A stretch of DNA of 64,000 bases from Chiayiivirga flava (GTDB lineage: Bacteria > Pseudomonadota > Gammaproteobacteria > Xanthomonadales > Xanthomonadaceae). The notes beneath the pieces are model-generated. The model did no database searches. It saw only the letters and a program-made list of their open reading frames with translations, and was not told the origin of the DNA. Of this stretch, positions 53,850 to 62,837 are shown piece after piece. The first letter of the stretch is position 1, and each line of letters begins with the position of its first letter. The stretch spans positions 744,001-808,000 of the forward strand of contig NZ_JACHHP010000002.1 in NCBI RefSeq assembly GCF_014202825.1. Reading direction: 5' to 3'. The translations under genes were made by a program, and so were the position numbers.

Positions 53850-54073
53850 CGGGGGGCAGGGGACGCGCTGCATGCCGGCGCGGCGCATCGCCGTCGACGG
53901 CATCGGCCGACGCACCTTCGGCACATCGCGCTGTACTGCTTCACCGCGTTGCCGATGCGACATCGCGGCGATCGCGTTCCACCCGATGCAATCTGCGCCT
54001 TCCCGAGACCAAGACACGCCGCACTCCCGCTTCGCCCACGTTCCACTCAACGCGCCACCACGAGACACCGTCC

Positions 54074-56191
54074 ATGCTCCGATCGACCCGCCTGTCCGCC
54101 GCCGTGGCACTGCTCGTGGCGCTTCCGCTGTTTGCCCAGACCCCGCCCGTGGTGAACGTGCCGAAACTGCCGCAGGCGGCGCCGCAGCCGGCGACGCCCG
54201 CCGACGGAACGGGCACCGGAACCGCCGCCGCAACCACCACCGGCGACGGCCGCCACACGCTGAATCTGAAGGCCGCCGACATGGGCGTGCTGATCCAGAC
54301 CGTGAGCGAGATCACCGGCAAGAGCTTCATCGTCGATCCGCGCGTCGAGGGCCGCGTCACCGTGATCTCGGCGCGGCCGCAGACGGCGGCGGAAATCTAC
54401 GAAACCTTCCTCTCGGTGCTGCGCGTGCACGGCTTTGCGGCGGTGGCCTCGGGCGACATGGTCAAGATCGTGCCGGACGCACTCGCCGCGCAGGACGGCA
54501 GCGTCGGCAACGGCGGCGGCGGCGCCGATGCGCTGGTCACGCGGCTGGTGCCGATCCAGCACATCTCCGCCGACGACGTGGTGAAGCTGCTGCGCCCGCT
54601 CGCGCCGCAGCAGGCCACGTTCGCCGCGCACCCGGGCAGCAATTCGGTGCTCATCACCGACCGCGCCGGCAACGTGGAGCGCCTGATGGCGCTGATCCGC
54701 CGCATCGACACGCAGTCCGATTCGGCGGTGGAGGTGATCGCGCTGCGCCACGCGAGCGCCGCCGAAGTGGCGCGCACGCTCACCACGCTCGAAGGTGCCG
54801 GCGCGCAGGGCGCGGGCACCAAGCTCATCGCCGACGAACGCACCAACTCCATCCTGCTCTCGGGCGACCGCTCGCAGCGCCTGCGCCTGCGTTCGCTGGT
54901 GGCGCACCTGGACACGCCGCTCGACGGCGGCGAAAACACCCAGGTGATCTACCTGCAGTACGCCAAGGCCGACGACCTTGTGCCGATCCTCGACGGCGTT
55001 ACCGCCTCGCTCACGCGCACGCAGCCGGCGGCAGCGGCGGAGGGTGGCGGCGATGCGAAGTCGGCCACCATCCAGGCGCATGCGGAAACCAATTCGCTGA
55101 TCGTCACGGCATCGCCCGCTGTGTTCCGCGAGATCCAGTCGGTGGTGCGCCAGCTCGACGTGCGCCGCGCGCAGGTGCTGGTGGAGGCGATCATCGCGGA
55201 AGTCACCGACGAACTGGCCGACGAGATCGGCGTGCAGTGGCAAAGTTCGAGTTACGACGGTGGCGACGACACCGGCATCATCGGCGGCACGAATTTCCCG
55301 CGCAACGGCATCGGCGGCATCATCGCGGCGATGGCCGACCCGGCGGGTACGCTCCGCCAGAGCAGTGGCCTCAATCTCGGTTACGTCGGCGGCACCATCG
55401 ATCTGGGCGGCAATCAGGTGCTGCAGATCGGCGCGCTTGTGAAAGCGCTGCGCGGCGACGGCCGCGCCAACATCATGTCGAACCCGTCGGTGGTCACGCT
55501 CGACAATCACGAAGCCGAGTTCAAGGTGGTGCAGGAAGTTCCGTTCCTGACAGGCTCCTACACCAACACGTCCAGCGGCGGCGGCAATACGCCCAACAAC
55601 CCGTTCCAGACGGTGGAGCGCAAGGACGTCGGCCTGATCCTCACCGTCACGCCGCACATCAACTCCGGCGACAGCGTGCGGCTGGAAGTGAAGCAGGAAG
55701 TGTCGTCCATCGCCAACTCGGTCGACGGCGCCGTCGATCTCATCACCAACAAGCGCGAGCTCACCACGAGTGTCATGGTGGCGGATGGTGGCCTGCTGAT
55801 CCTTGGCGGCCTGTCGGAAGACAACACACGCGAAAACATCCAGGGCGTGCCGTATCTCTCGCGCATTCCGCTGATCGGCAACCTGTTCAAGTCGCGCGAC
55901 TCGAGCAAGACACGCCGCAACCTGATGGTGTTCCTGCGACCCATCATCCTGCGCGATGCGGCGACGGAAGCCGCGGTGTCCGGCGAGAAGTACAACTTCC
56001 TGCGCACCGAGCAGCTGCGCATGCGCGAGAACCGCGAGCTAAAATACAACGGCAACGTGCTGCCGCCGCTGCCGCCCGCATCGATCCCGTCGCAGCCACG
56101 CGCGATCGAAGGCCGCAACGACCTGATGTCCAACCCGCCGCCGATTCCGCCGCAGCAGGGCGGCTTTGAAACGGGCGCCGAGCGTGACTGA
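54074..56191 (+). CDS. gspD: Type II secretion system secretin GspD
   Basis: The 705-residue outer-membrane channel has a signal peptide ending near residue 22 (LPLFAQ). N0-N3 domains follow (LNLKAADMGVLIQTVSEITGKSFIVDPRV, then repeats with NVERLMALIRRIDTQ and QVIYLQYAKADDLVPIL). The secretin domain spans ~380-620 (VLVEAIIAEVTDELADEIGVQW, VGLILTVTPHIN). The C-terminus after ~630 is Pro-rich. The start ATG at 54074 leaves a 224-base gap after gspC in which I see no gene. Overlaps gspE. Confidence 0.96.
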   Translation: MLRSTRLSAAVALLVALPLFAQTPPVVNVPKLPQAAPQPATPADGTGTGTAAATTTGDGRHTLNLKAADMGVLIQTVSEITGKSFIVDPRVEGRVTVISARPQTAAEIYETFLSVLRVHGFAAVASGDMVKIVPDALAAQDGSVGNGGGGADALVTRLVPIQHISADDVVKLLRPLAPQQATFAAHPGSNSVLITDRAGNVERLMALIRRIDTQSDSAVEVIALRHASAAEVARTLTTLEGAGAQGAGTKLIADERTNSILLSGDRSQRLRLRSLVAHLDTPLDGGENTQVIYLQYAKADDLVPILDGVTASLTRTQPAAAAEGGGDAKSATIQAHAETNSLIVTASPAVFREIQSVVRQLDVRRAQVLVEAIIAEVTDELADEIGVQWQSSSYDGGDDTGIIGGTNFPRNGIGGIIAAMADPAGTLRQSSGLNLGYVGGTIDLGGNQVLQIGALVKALRGDGRANIMSNPSVVTLDNHEAEFKVVQEVPFLTGSYTNTSSGGGNTPNNPFQTVERKDVGLILTVTPHINSGDSVRLEVKQEVSSIANSVDGAVDLITNKRELTTSVMVADGGLLILGGLSEDNTRENIQGVPYLSRIPLIGNLFKSRDSSKTRRNLMVFLRPIILRDAATEAAVSGEKYNFLRTEQLRMRENRELKYNGNVLPPLPPASIPSQPRAIEGRNDLMSNPPPIPPQQGGFETGAERD

Positions 56192-57665
56192 AGCCCGCGC
56201 CACGCGTCCGAGCTTCGGATTTGCGCGGCGCAACGGCGCCACCATCGTCGCGTTCGACGAGCACGGCGCGCGTGTCGCGCATCGCCCGGGTGTGAAGCCC
56301 GAGATCATCGCCGAACTGCGCCGCCACGCCGGCCGCCCGCTCACGCTCGAAACGCTGGAGCCGCCCGCGTTCGACCGCCTGCTGCGCGAGCTCTACGAAG
56401 GCGGCAGCGACGACGCCCGCGCGATGGTGGCCGACTTCGACGACACCTTGGACCTCAACCAGATCGCCGACGCGCTGCCCGAACCCGAAGACCTGCTCGA
56501 AAGCGACGACGACGCACCGATCATCCGCCTGATCAACGCCATCCTCACCGAGGCGATCAAGGACAACGCGTCCGACATCCACATCGAACCGTTCGAGAAC
56601 CGCCTCGTGGTGCGCTTCCGCGTCGACGGCCAGTTGCGCGAAGTGCTGGCGCCGCAGAAGGCCGTCGCGCAGCCGGTGGTGAGCCGCATCAAGGTGATGG
56701 CGAAGCTCGACATCGCCGAGCGCCGCCTGCCGCAGGACGGCCGCATCGGCCTGCGCATCGCCGGTCGCCCGGTCGACGTGCGTGTCAGCACGATTCCCGC
56801 CGGCCACGGCGAACGCGTGGTGCTGCGCCTGCTCGACAAGCAGGCCGGGCGCCTCGACCTGCCGCAGCTGGGCATGGAACCGGCGACGCTCGAACGCATC
56901 GACGCGATCATCCACCGCCCGCACGGCATCCTGCTCGTCACCGGCCCCACCGGCTCCGGCAAGACCACGACGCTGTACGCCGCACTCACGCGCCTCAACG
57001 ACGCCACGCGCAACATCCTCACGGTGGAAGACCCGATCGAGTACTACCTCGACGGCATCGGCCAGACCCAGGTCAACACGAAAGTCGACATGACCTTCGC
57101 CCGCGGCCTGCGCGCGATCCTGCGCCAGGATCCGGACGTCGTGATGGTCGGCGAAATCCGCGACCTCGAAACCGCCGAGATCGCCGTGCAGGCCTCGCTC
57201 ACCGGCCACCTCGTGCTCTCGACGCTGCATACCAACAGCGCGGTCGGCGCGATGACGCGCCTGCGCGACATGGGCATCGAACCCTTCCTGCTCTCGTCGT
57301 CGTTGCTCGGCGTGATCGCGCAACGCCTCGTGCGCGTGCTCGACCCCGCCACGCGCGAGGCCTACACGCCGACGCCGGCCGAATGCGCCGCGTTCGGCAA
57401 ACCCTTCGATCCGTCGCTGGTCTTTTACCGCCCGGACTCGAGTGCGTCCGGCCGCAACGCCGGCTACAAGGGTCGCACCGGCGTCTACGAACTCGTCATC
57501 GTCGACGACACCATGCGTCGCCTCATCCACGACGGCGCCAGCGAACTCGACCTCGCAAAACATGCCCGCACCAAGACCCCGTCGATCCTTGAAGACGGCT
57601 GGCGCATGGTGCTCGCCGGCGTCACCTCGGCCGACGAAGTGCTGCGCGTGACGCGCGACGAATGA
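56184..57665 (+). CDS. gspE: Type II secretion ATPase GspE
   Basis: The 493-residue cytoplasmic ATPase powers the T2SS. The GTG at 56184 overlaps the gspD stop; a TTG at 56166 is also possible. It contains the N2 region (DNASDIHIEPFENRLVVRFRVDG), Walker A GPTGSGKTTT, Asp box EDPIEYYLDG, Walker B MVGEIRD and His box LSTLHTNSAV. The usual four-Cys zinc element before GYKGRTGVYEL is absent: the region (ECAAFGKPFDPSLVFYRPDS...GRNAGYKG) keeps only one Cys. gspF does not follow; a VapBC module does. Confidence 0.94.
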   Translation: MTEARATRPSFGFARRNGATIVAFDEHGARVAHRPGVKPEIIAELRRHAGRPLTLETLEPPAFDRLLRELYEGGSDDARAMVADFDDTLDLNQIADALPEPEDLLESDDDAPIIRLINAILTEAIKDNASDIHIEPFENRLVVRFRVDGQLREVLAPQKAVAQPVVSRIKVMAKLDIAERRLPQDGRIGLRIAGRPVDVRVSTIPAGHGERVVLRLLDKQAGRLDLPQLGMEPATLERIDAIIHRPHGILLVTGPTGSGKTTTLYAALTRLNDATRNILTVEDPIEYYLDGIGQTQVNTKVDMTFARGLRAILRQDPDVVMVGEIRDLETAEIAVQASLTGHLVLSTLHTNSAVGAMTRLRDMGIEPFLLSSSLLGVIAQRLVRVLDPATREAYTPTPAECAAFGKPFDPSLVFYRPDSSASGRNAGYKGRTGVYELVIVDDTMRRLIHDGASELDLAKHARTKTPSILEDGWRMVLAGVTSADEVLRVTRDE

Positions 57666-57674
57666 TGTTACGAT

Positions 57675-57700
57675 GTGTACCGAATCGACTATCGGTACAC
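57675..57700 (+). promoter_or_regulatory. Inverted-repeat operator of the vapBC module
   Basis: GTGTACCGA and TCGGTACAC are perfect 9-bp inverted arms with an 8-base spacer, ending 4 bases before the vapB start. It fits autorepression by the VapBC complex. It starts 9 bases after the gspE stop. Confidence 0.75.
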
Positions 57701-57704
57701 ATTG

Positions 57705-57929
57705 GTGCGCACCAACATCGAAATCGACGACAAGCTGATGGCCGATACGCTGCGCGTCACGGGCATCCGCACCAAGCGCGAAGCCGTGGAAGCAGGGTTG
57801 CACCTGTTGCTGCGCTTTCGCCGCCAGGCCCAGTTGCGCGAGATGTTCGGTCGATTGCCCTGGACGGGTGACCTCGACGCGATGCGTTGCGACGAGCCGC
57901 CGGTCGACGAGCCGCCGGTCGACGAGTGA
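57705..57929 (+). CDS. vapB: VapB-type antitoxin
   Basis: The 74-residue protein starts at GTG 57705 (VRTNIEIDDKLMADTLRVTG), the family's usual beginning; the longer frame from 57675 would run through the operator. RTKREAVEAGLHLLLRFRRQ is the ribbon-helix-helix part. The C-terminus is unusual: it ends in a duplicated 15-base unit encoding DEPPVDEPPVDE. It overlaps vapC by GTGA. It should neutralise the adjacent PIN toxin and bind the operator. Confidence 0.92.
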   Translation: MRTNIEIDDKLMADTLRVTGIRTKREAVEAGLHLLLRFRRQAQLREMFGRLPWTGDLDAMRCDEPPVDEPPVDE

Positions 57930-58324
57930 TCCTCGTCGACTCGAGCGTCTGGGTCGACTTCTTTCGCGGAAACGCGACGCCACAGACCGACAGGCTCAAC
58001 GAGCTGCTCCTCACCGATCTTGTGGCGATCGGCGACCTCATCCTGACGGAAGTGCTGCAGGGCTTCACGTCGGACGAGGTGTTCCGCACCGCCCGGCGCA
58101 TGCTGTCGCATCTCGATCTTGTCGTCATCGGAGGACCCGATGTGATGATCCAGGCAGCAAGCAACTTCCGCACGCTGCGCGCACGTGGCGTGACCGTGCG
58201 CAAGACGATCGATACGTTGATCGCGACACGATGCATCGTCAGCGACCTCGAGCTGCTGCACGCCGATCGGGACTTCGATGCCTTCGCGACGTATCTGGGG
58301 CTGCGTGTGGTCCACTGCGGGTAG
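57926..58324 (+). CDS. vapC: VapC-type PIN-domain toxin
   Basis: This 132-residue PIN ribonuclease begins VILVDSSVWVDFFRG (Asp5). ILTEVLQGF carries the conserved Glu and TIDTLIATRC the central Asp. LLHADRDFDAFA is the last acidic motif. The GTG start is coupled to vapB. VapC toxins cleave specific RNAs such as initiator tRNA or 23S rRNA; the target here is unknown. Confidence 0.93.
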   Translation: MILVDSSVWVDFFRGNATPQTDRLNELLLTDLVAIGDLILTEVLQGFTSDEVFRTARRMLSHLDLVVIGGPDVMIQAASNFRTLRARGVTVRKTIDTLIATRCIVSDLELLHADRDFDAFATYLGLRVVHCG

Positions 58325-58448
58325 TCAGGTCCGACATCCCTGACGATGGGGTCGACGCAGGGAATTCAGGGCACGACGCATTGCAGGCATGCCGTCGAGA
58401 ATGCTGCCGTCGAATCGTCGATCATCCACATCCGGCATGGAGACGATC

Positions 58449-59102
58449 ATGGGCAAGGTCAAGGTTGCGGCATTTTCGCTGTCGCTCGACGGCTACGGGG
58501 CGGGGCCGGACCAGAGTCAGACGCATCCGCTTGGCGTCGGTGCGGACGGTCTGCACAAGTGGATTCTCGGCACGCGCACCTTCCAGGCGATGACGGGCGG
58601 CGAGGGCGGCAGCACCGGCGTCGACGACGCGTTCACGCGGCGCAGCTTCAAAAACGTCGGTGCGTGGATCATGGGCCGCAACATGTTCGGTCCGGTGCGC
58701 GGACCGTGGCCAGACGCGTCGTGGCGCGGATGGTGGGGCGAGGAGCCGCCGTACCACGTGCCGGTGTTCGTGCTGACGCACCACCCGCGGACGCCACTCG
58801 AAATGGAGGGTGGCACCACGTTCCACTTCGTCACCGGCGGGCCTGACGAGGCGATGCAGCGGGCGCGCGAAGCGGCGGGCGAGCGCGACGTGCGCATCGG
58901 CGGCGGCGTGCAGACGGTGCGGGCGTATCTGCAGCGCGGGATGATCGACGAGATGCATCTGGTGACCTCGCCGGTGGTGCTGGGGCAGGGCGAGGCCCTG
59001 TTCGCGGGGATCGATCTGGTGGCCGCGGGGTTTCGCTGCGTCGAGCATGTGGCGTCGCCGGAGGCGTTGCACAGCGTGCTGGTGCGGACGGGGACGGACT
59101 GA
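58449..59102 (+). CDS. Dihydrofolate-reductase / RibD C-terminal family protein
   Basis: The 217-residue protein starts at the ATG at 58449, with GGAGA about 7 bases upstream. It has the RibD_C fold pattern: VAAFSLSLDGYGAGP, GTRTFQAMTG, AWIMGRNMFGPVRGPW, VFVLTHHPRTPLEM, RIGGGVQTVRAYLQRGMIDEMHLVTSPVVLGQGEALF. Members are NAD(P)H-dependent reductases of unclear substrate; it is not the housekeeping folA. Alone in orientation and spacing. Confidence 0.88.
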   Translation: MGKVKVAAFSLSLDGYGAGPDQSQTHPLGVGADGLHKWILGTRTFQAMTGGEGGSTGVDDAFTRRSFKNVGAWIMGRNMFGPVRGPWPDASWRGWWGEEPPYHVPVFVLTHHPRTPLEMEGGTTFHFVTGGPDEAMQRAREAAGERDVRIGGGVQTVRAYLQRGMIDEMHLVTSPVVLGQGEALFAGIDLVAAGFRCVEHVASPEALHSVLVRTGTD

Positions 59103-59298
59103 TTGCGGTCCGGCGGCGCGCTTGTACGCATCGCAAGCGCAGACGCAAAACGAGGAATCGCGAAACCTCTCCTGCCGTCGTTCCCGCGCGGGCGCACCGC
59201 TGTCCGGACGATTCAGCGCGCTCCGCTGCACGCCAGGCGCCCGCTGCTCTCGTGTCAACGGCCGCCCTGTCGACAGGCCCGACAACAACGTCCAGACC

Positions 59299-59403
59299 CG
59301 TCGTCCCGGCGAAAGCCGGGACCCAGTGACGTTTCTGGGTGATCAACGCATTTCAAGCGGCCCGAGCAACGTCGCTGGGTCCCGGCTTTCGCCGGGACGA
59401 CGG
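59299..59403. repeat. Dispersed inverted repeat, copy 2
   Basis: Arms (59299-59333 and 59367-59403) carry CCCGGCGAAAGCCGGG, then ACCCAGTGACGTT and its complement. It sits in the 59103-59551 gap between convergent genes; nothing else is seen there. Confidence 0.88.
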
Positions 59404-59551
59404 TGGGGAGTGCGTGCGTTGCCCGGACAGCCGTGTGCCTGCACGGGAATGACGACAGGGGCGGCTTCGCCGCTGGATAGACGCCGGTCTCGAACAGAAA
59501 CGCCGCGTCGCCCGGTTGCGAAGCGGCGCCTCTTTCGAAGCGGCGCGTCCG

Positions 59552-62500
59552 TCAATGCGCGATCGCGCGACCGGTCTGCGCATCCACGGCCACATGCGTC
59601 TTGGCGAGCAGCAGGTACACCACCGGCACCACGAACAGCGTGAAGAAGGTGCCGATGCCCATGCCGCCGACGATCACCCAGCCGATTTGGTTGCGCGCTT
59701 CCGCACCGGCGCCGGTGGCGATCGCCAGCGGCAGCGAGCCGAGCACCATCGCGCCGGTGGTCATCAGGATCGGACGCAGGCGCAGAGCGGCGGCATCGAC
59801 CACGGCGTCGAACTTGGAGCGGCCCTGTTCCTGCAGCTGGTTCGCGAACTCCACGATCAGGATGCCGTGCTTGGCGATCAGTCCCACGAGCGTGACGATG
59901 CCGATCTGGCTGTAGATGTTCCAGCTGCCGTGCCCGCTCAGTTTCAGCGCAAGGAACGCGCCGAACGCGGCCAGCGGCACGGCGAACAGGATCACCAACG
60001 GATCGATGAAGCTCTCGAACTGCGCCGCGAGCACGAGGTAGATGAAGGCGATCGCCAGCAGGAAGATCAGCGCGAAGTCGCTCGACGATTCGCGGAATTC
60101 GCGACTTTGTCCGGACAGATCGTACTGCGCGTTCGGCGCCACCTCCTTGAGCGTGGACTCCATCCAGTCCAGCGCCTCGCCCATCGAGTAGCCGGGCGCG
60201 AGGCCGGCCGAGATCGTGGCCGAGCGCAGCTTGTTGAAGTGGTTGAGCTCCTTGGCCGCGAGCGATTCGTTGACCGTGACGAGGTTCGACAGTTGCACCA
60301 TCTGCCCGTCGCCACCGCGCACGAAGATGTTGGACAGGTCGCCCGGCGTGCGGCGGTCGGCATCCTCCACCTGCACCAGCACGTCGTACTGCTCCGAGCC
60401 GCGCTTGAAGCGCGTCACCTGGCGTCCGCCGAGCAGGGTTTCGAGCGTGCGGCCGACGACCGAGACGCTGCTGCCCACCGCTGCCACCTTCTCGCGGTCG
60501 ACGTCGATCTTCAGCTCGGGCTTGTCGAGCTTCAGGTCGCTGTCCGGGTTCGAGAGCCCCGGGTTCTGCACCATGCGCTGCATCACCTGGCCGACGATCT
60601 GGTTGAGGTCTTCCCAGGTGCCGGTGCTCTGGATCACGAAACTCAGCGGCTGGCCGAAGCCGTCCTGTCCGAGCGGCGGCGGCAGCACCGGGAACGCGAG
60701 GATGCCGGGGATGCCCATGAACTGCGGGAACAGCTGGCCCTGGATGTCGGCCGCGCCGACCTCGCGCTCGTCCCAGTCCTTGAGGCCCACGAACGCGATC
60801 ATGTTGGTCACCGCCGGGAAACCGACCAGGACGAAATAGCGGTCCGCGTCGGGCAGCTTTGCGAAGGCGCCTTCCATCATCTTCGCGTAGTGGTCGGTGT
60901 AGTCGACCGTCGAGCCTTCCGGCGCGACGCCGAAGCCGATGACCAGACCCTGGTCCTCCTGCGGCGCCAGTTCGTTCGGCAGGCTGCCGAGCAGCAGCCA
61001 GGCGCCGGCGAGCAGCGCGAGACCGCCGGCCACCACGAACCAGCGCAGCTTCAGCGCCAGCCGCACCAGCCGGCGGTAGCCGTTGTCGAGCGCGACCAGC
61101 GCGCGCTCGCCGAACTGGTAGATGCGCCCGTGGCTTTCCTCGTGCTTGAGCAGCTTGGACGACATCATCGGCGACAGCGTCAGCGCGGTGAAGCCGGACA
61201 CGAGCACGGCACCGGCGAGCGTGAGCGCGAACTCGATGAAGAGCTTGCCGGTGCGGCCGGTGGAGAACGCCAGCGGCACGTACACCGCGGCCAGCGTCAG
61301 CGTCATCGCGACGATCGCAAATCCGATCTCGCGCGAGCCCTTGAGCGCGGCCTCGAACGGCGCCATGCCTTCTTCCACGTGGCGGAAGATGTTCTCCAGC
61401 ATCACGATCGCGTCGTCGACCACCAGGCCGATCGCCAGCACCATCGCAAGCAGCGTCAGCGTGTTGATCGAGAAACCCATCAGGTACATCAGCGCAAACG
61501 CGCCGACCAGCGACACGGGAATCGTCACCAGCGGGATCAGCGTGGCGCGCCAGTTGCGCAGGAACAGGAAGATCACCAGTACCACGAGCACCACCGCTTC
61601 GGCGATGGTGGCGTAGACCTCGTCGATGGATTTGGCGATGAAGATGGTCGAGTCGTAGGCAATCTCGACCTTCATGCCCTCGGGCAGCGTGCGGGTGATT
61701 TCCGGCAGCATGGTCTTGAGACCTTCGGAAATCTCCAGCGGGTTCGCCACGGCCTGCTTGACGATGCCCAGCGGTACCGCGGTGCGGCCGTTGTAGCGGG
61801 CGCGGAAGCGGTCCTCGCCGGCGCCGAGCTCCACGCGTGCCACGTCGCGCAGACGCACGAGGTAGCCGTTGACGTTGCCGAGGATCACCGCGCCGAATTC
61901 CTCGGGCGTGCGCAGATCGGTTTCCGACAGCACGGTGAATTCGCGGTTGCTGCTTTCCACGCGCCCGGCCGGGATCTCGACGTTCTGCGCGCGCAGCGCG
62001 TTCTCGACGTCGGTGGTCGTCAGACCGAAGCCGGCGAGGCGCTGCGGCTGCAGCCACACGCGCATCGCGAACGTGGTCGCGAACACCTGCGCCTGCGCCA
62101 CGCCCGGGATCGTCTGCACGCGGTCCTTGACCAGCGTCTCGGCGATGTCGGCGATCTCGACGGTGCTGTGGCGGTCGGACGAGAAGGCGAGGTAGATGAT
62201 CGGCTGCGCGTCGGCTTCCTGCTTCTGCACGATCGGCTCGTCGGCTTCGTCGGGCAGGAACTGGCGGGCCTGGCCGACGCGGTCGCGCACGTCGGAGGCG
62301 GCGGCGTCGGCGTCGCGGTCGAGGCGGAAGCGGATCGTGACCTGGCTCGACTGCTCGCGGCTCACCGACGAGATGAAGTCGATGCCTTCCACGCCCGACA
62401 GCGCGTCCTCGATCGGCTGCGTGATCTGCGATTCGATCACCTGCGCGTTGGCGCCGGGATAGTTGGTGTTGACCGTCACCACCGGCACGTCGACGTTCGG

Positions 62501-62611
62501 GATCAGGCGCACCGCGAGGCGCTGGTACGAGATGACGCCCAGCAGCAGGATCACCAGGTTGATGACCGTGGCGAAGACCGGGCGGCGGATGGAGATGTCG
62601 GAAAGAACCAT
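59552..62611 (-). CDS. RND efflux transporter (HAE1, AcrB/MexB-like)
   Basis: The 1019-residue inner-membrane proton antiporter starts MVLSDISIRRPVFATVINLV. It has the large periplasmic loops and the family's proton-relay Asp pair in LAIGLVVDDAIVMLENIFRH. Repeat symmetry is complete, so it seems functional. It pumps drugs or other hydrophobic compounds with a periplasmic adaptor and a TolC-type channel. The adaptor gene lies upstream at 62838, with 226 bases between them filled by a dispersed repeat; no outer-membrane gene is in the window. Confidence 0.95.
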   Translation of the reverse strand: MVLSDISIRRPVFATVINLVILLLGVISYQRLAVRLIPNVDVPVVTVNTNYPGANAQVIESQITQPIEDALSGVEGIDFISSVSREQSSQVTIRFRLDRDADAAASDVRDRVGQARQFLPDEADEPIVQKQEADAQPIIYLAFSSDRHSTVEIADIAETLVKDRVQTIPGVAQAQVFATTFAMRVWLQPQRLAGFGLTTTDVENALRAQNVEIPAGRVESSNREFTVLSETDLRTPEEFGAVILGNVNGYLVRLRDVARVELGAGEDRFRARYNGRTAVPLGIVKQAVANPLEISEGLKTMLPEITRTLPEGMKVEIAYDSTIFIAKSIDEVYATIAEAVVLVVLVIFLFLRNWRATLIPLVTIPVSLVGAFALMYLMGFSINTLTLLAMVLAIGLVVDDAIVMLENIFRHVEEGMAPFEAALKGSREIGFAIVAMTLTLAAVYVPLAFSTGRTGKLFIEFALTLAGAVLVSGFTALTLSPMMSSKLLKHEESHGRIYQFGERALVALDNGYRRLVRLALKLRWFVVAGGLALLAGAWLLLGSLPNELAPQEDQGLVIGFGVAPEGSTVDYTDHYAKMMEGAFAKLPDADRYFVLVGFPAVTNMIAFVGLKDWDEREVGAADIQGQLFPQFMGIPGILAFPVLPPPLGQDGFGQPLSFVIQSTGTWEDLNQIVGQVMQRMVQNPGLSNPDSDLKLDKPELKIDVDREKVAAVGSSVSVVGRTLETLLGGRQVTRFKRGSEQYDVLVQVEDADRRTPGDLSNIFVRGGDGQMVQLSNLVTVNESLAAKELNHFNKLRSATISAGLAPGYSMGEALDWMESTLKEVAPNAQYDLSGQSREFRESSSDFALIFLLAIAFIYLVLAAQFESFIDPLVILFAVPLAAFGAFLALKLSGHGSWNIYSQIGIVTLVGLIAKHGILIVEFANQLQEQGRSKFDAVVDAAALRLRPILMTTGAMVLGSLPLAIATGAGAEARNQIGWVIVGGMGIGTFFTLFVVPVVYLLLAKTHVAVDAQTGRAIAH

Positions 62612-62716
62612 GGTGGTGTCCGATCGGCAGCGAGGGTGCGTCGCTGCGGGAAGTGGCGGTGCCGACGGTGTGGCGGGGGGCGTGTCGACCGTCGGCGCGT
62701 CTCGGAATCATTTCTC

Positions 62717-62827
62717 CGTCGTCCCGGCGAAAGCCGGGACCCAGTGACGTTGCTCGGTGCTGGTCTTGCGTGTCGCCGAGATGGAGCGATGCAACGTCAC
62801 CGGGTCCCGGCTTTCGCCGGGACGACG
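62717..62827. repeat. Dispersed inverted repeat, copy 3
   Basis: Arms (62717-62751 and 62791-62827) are of the same family as copies 1 and 2. Here it lies inside an operon, between the RND adaptor and pump genes. Confidence 0.88.
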
Positions 62828-62837
62828 GGTGCGGGTG

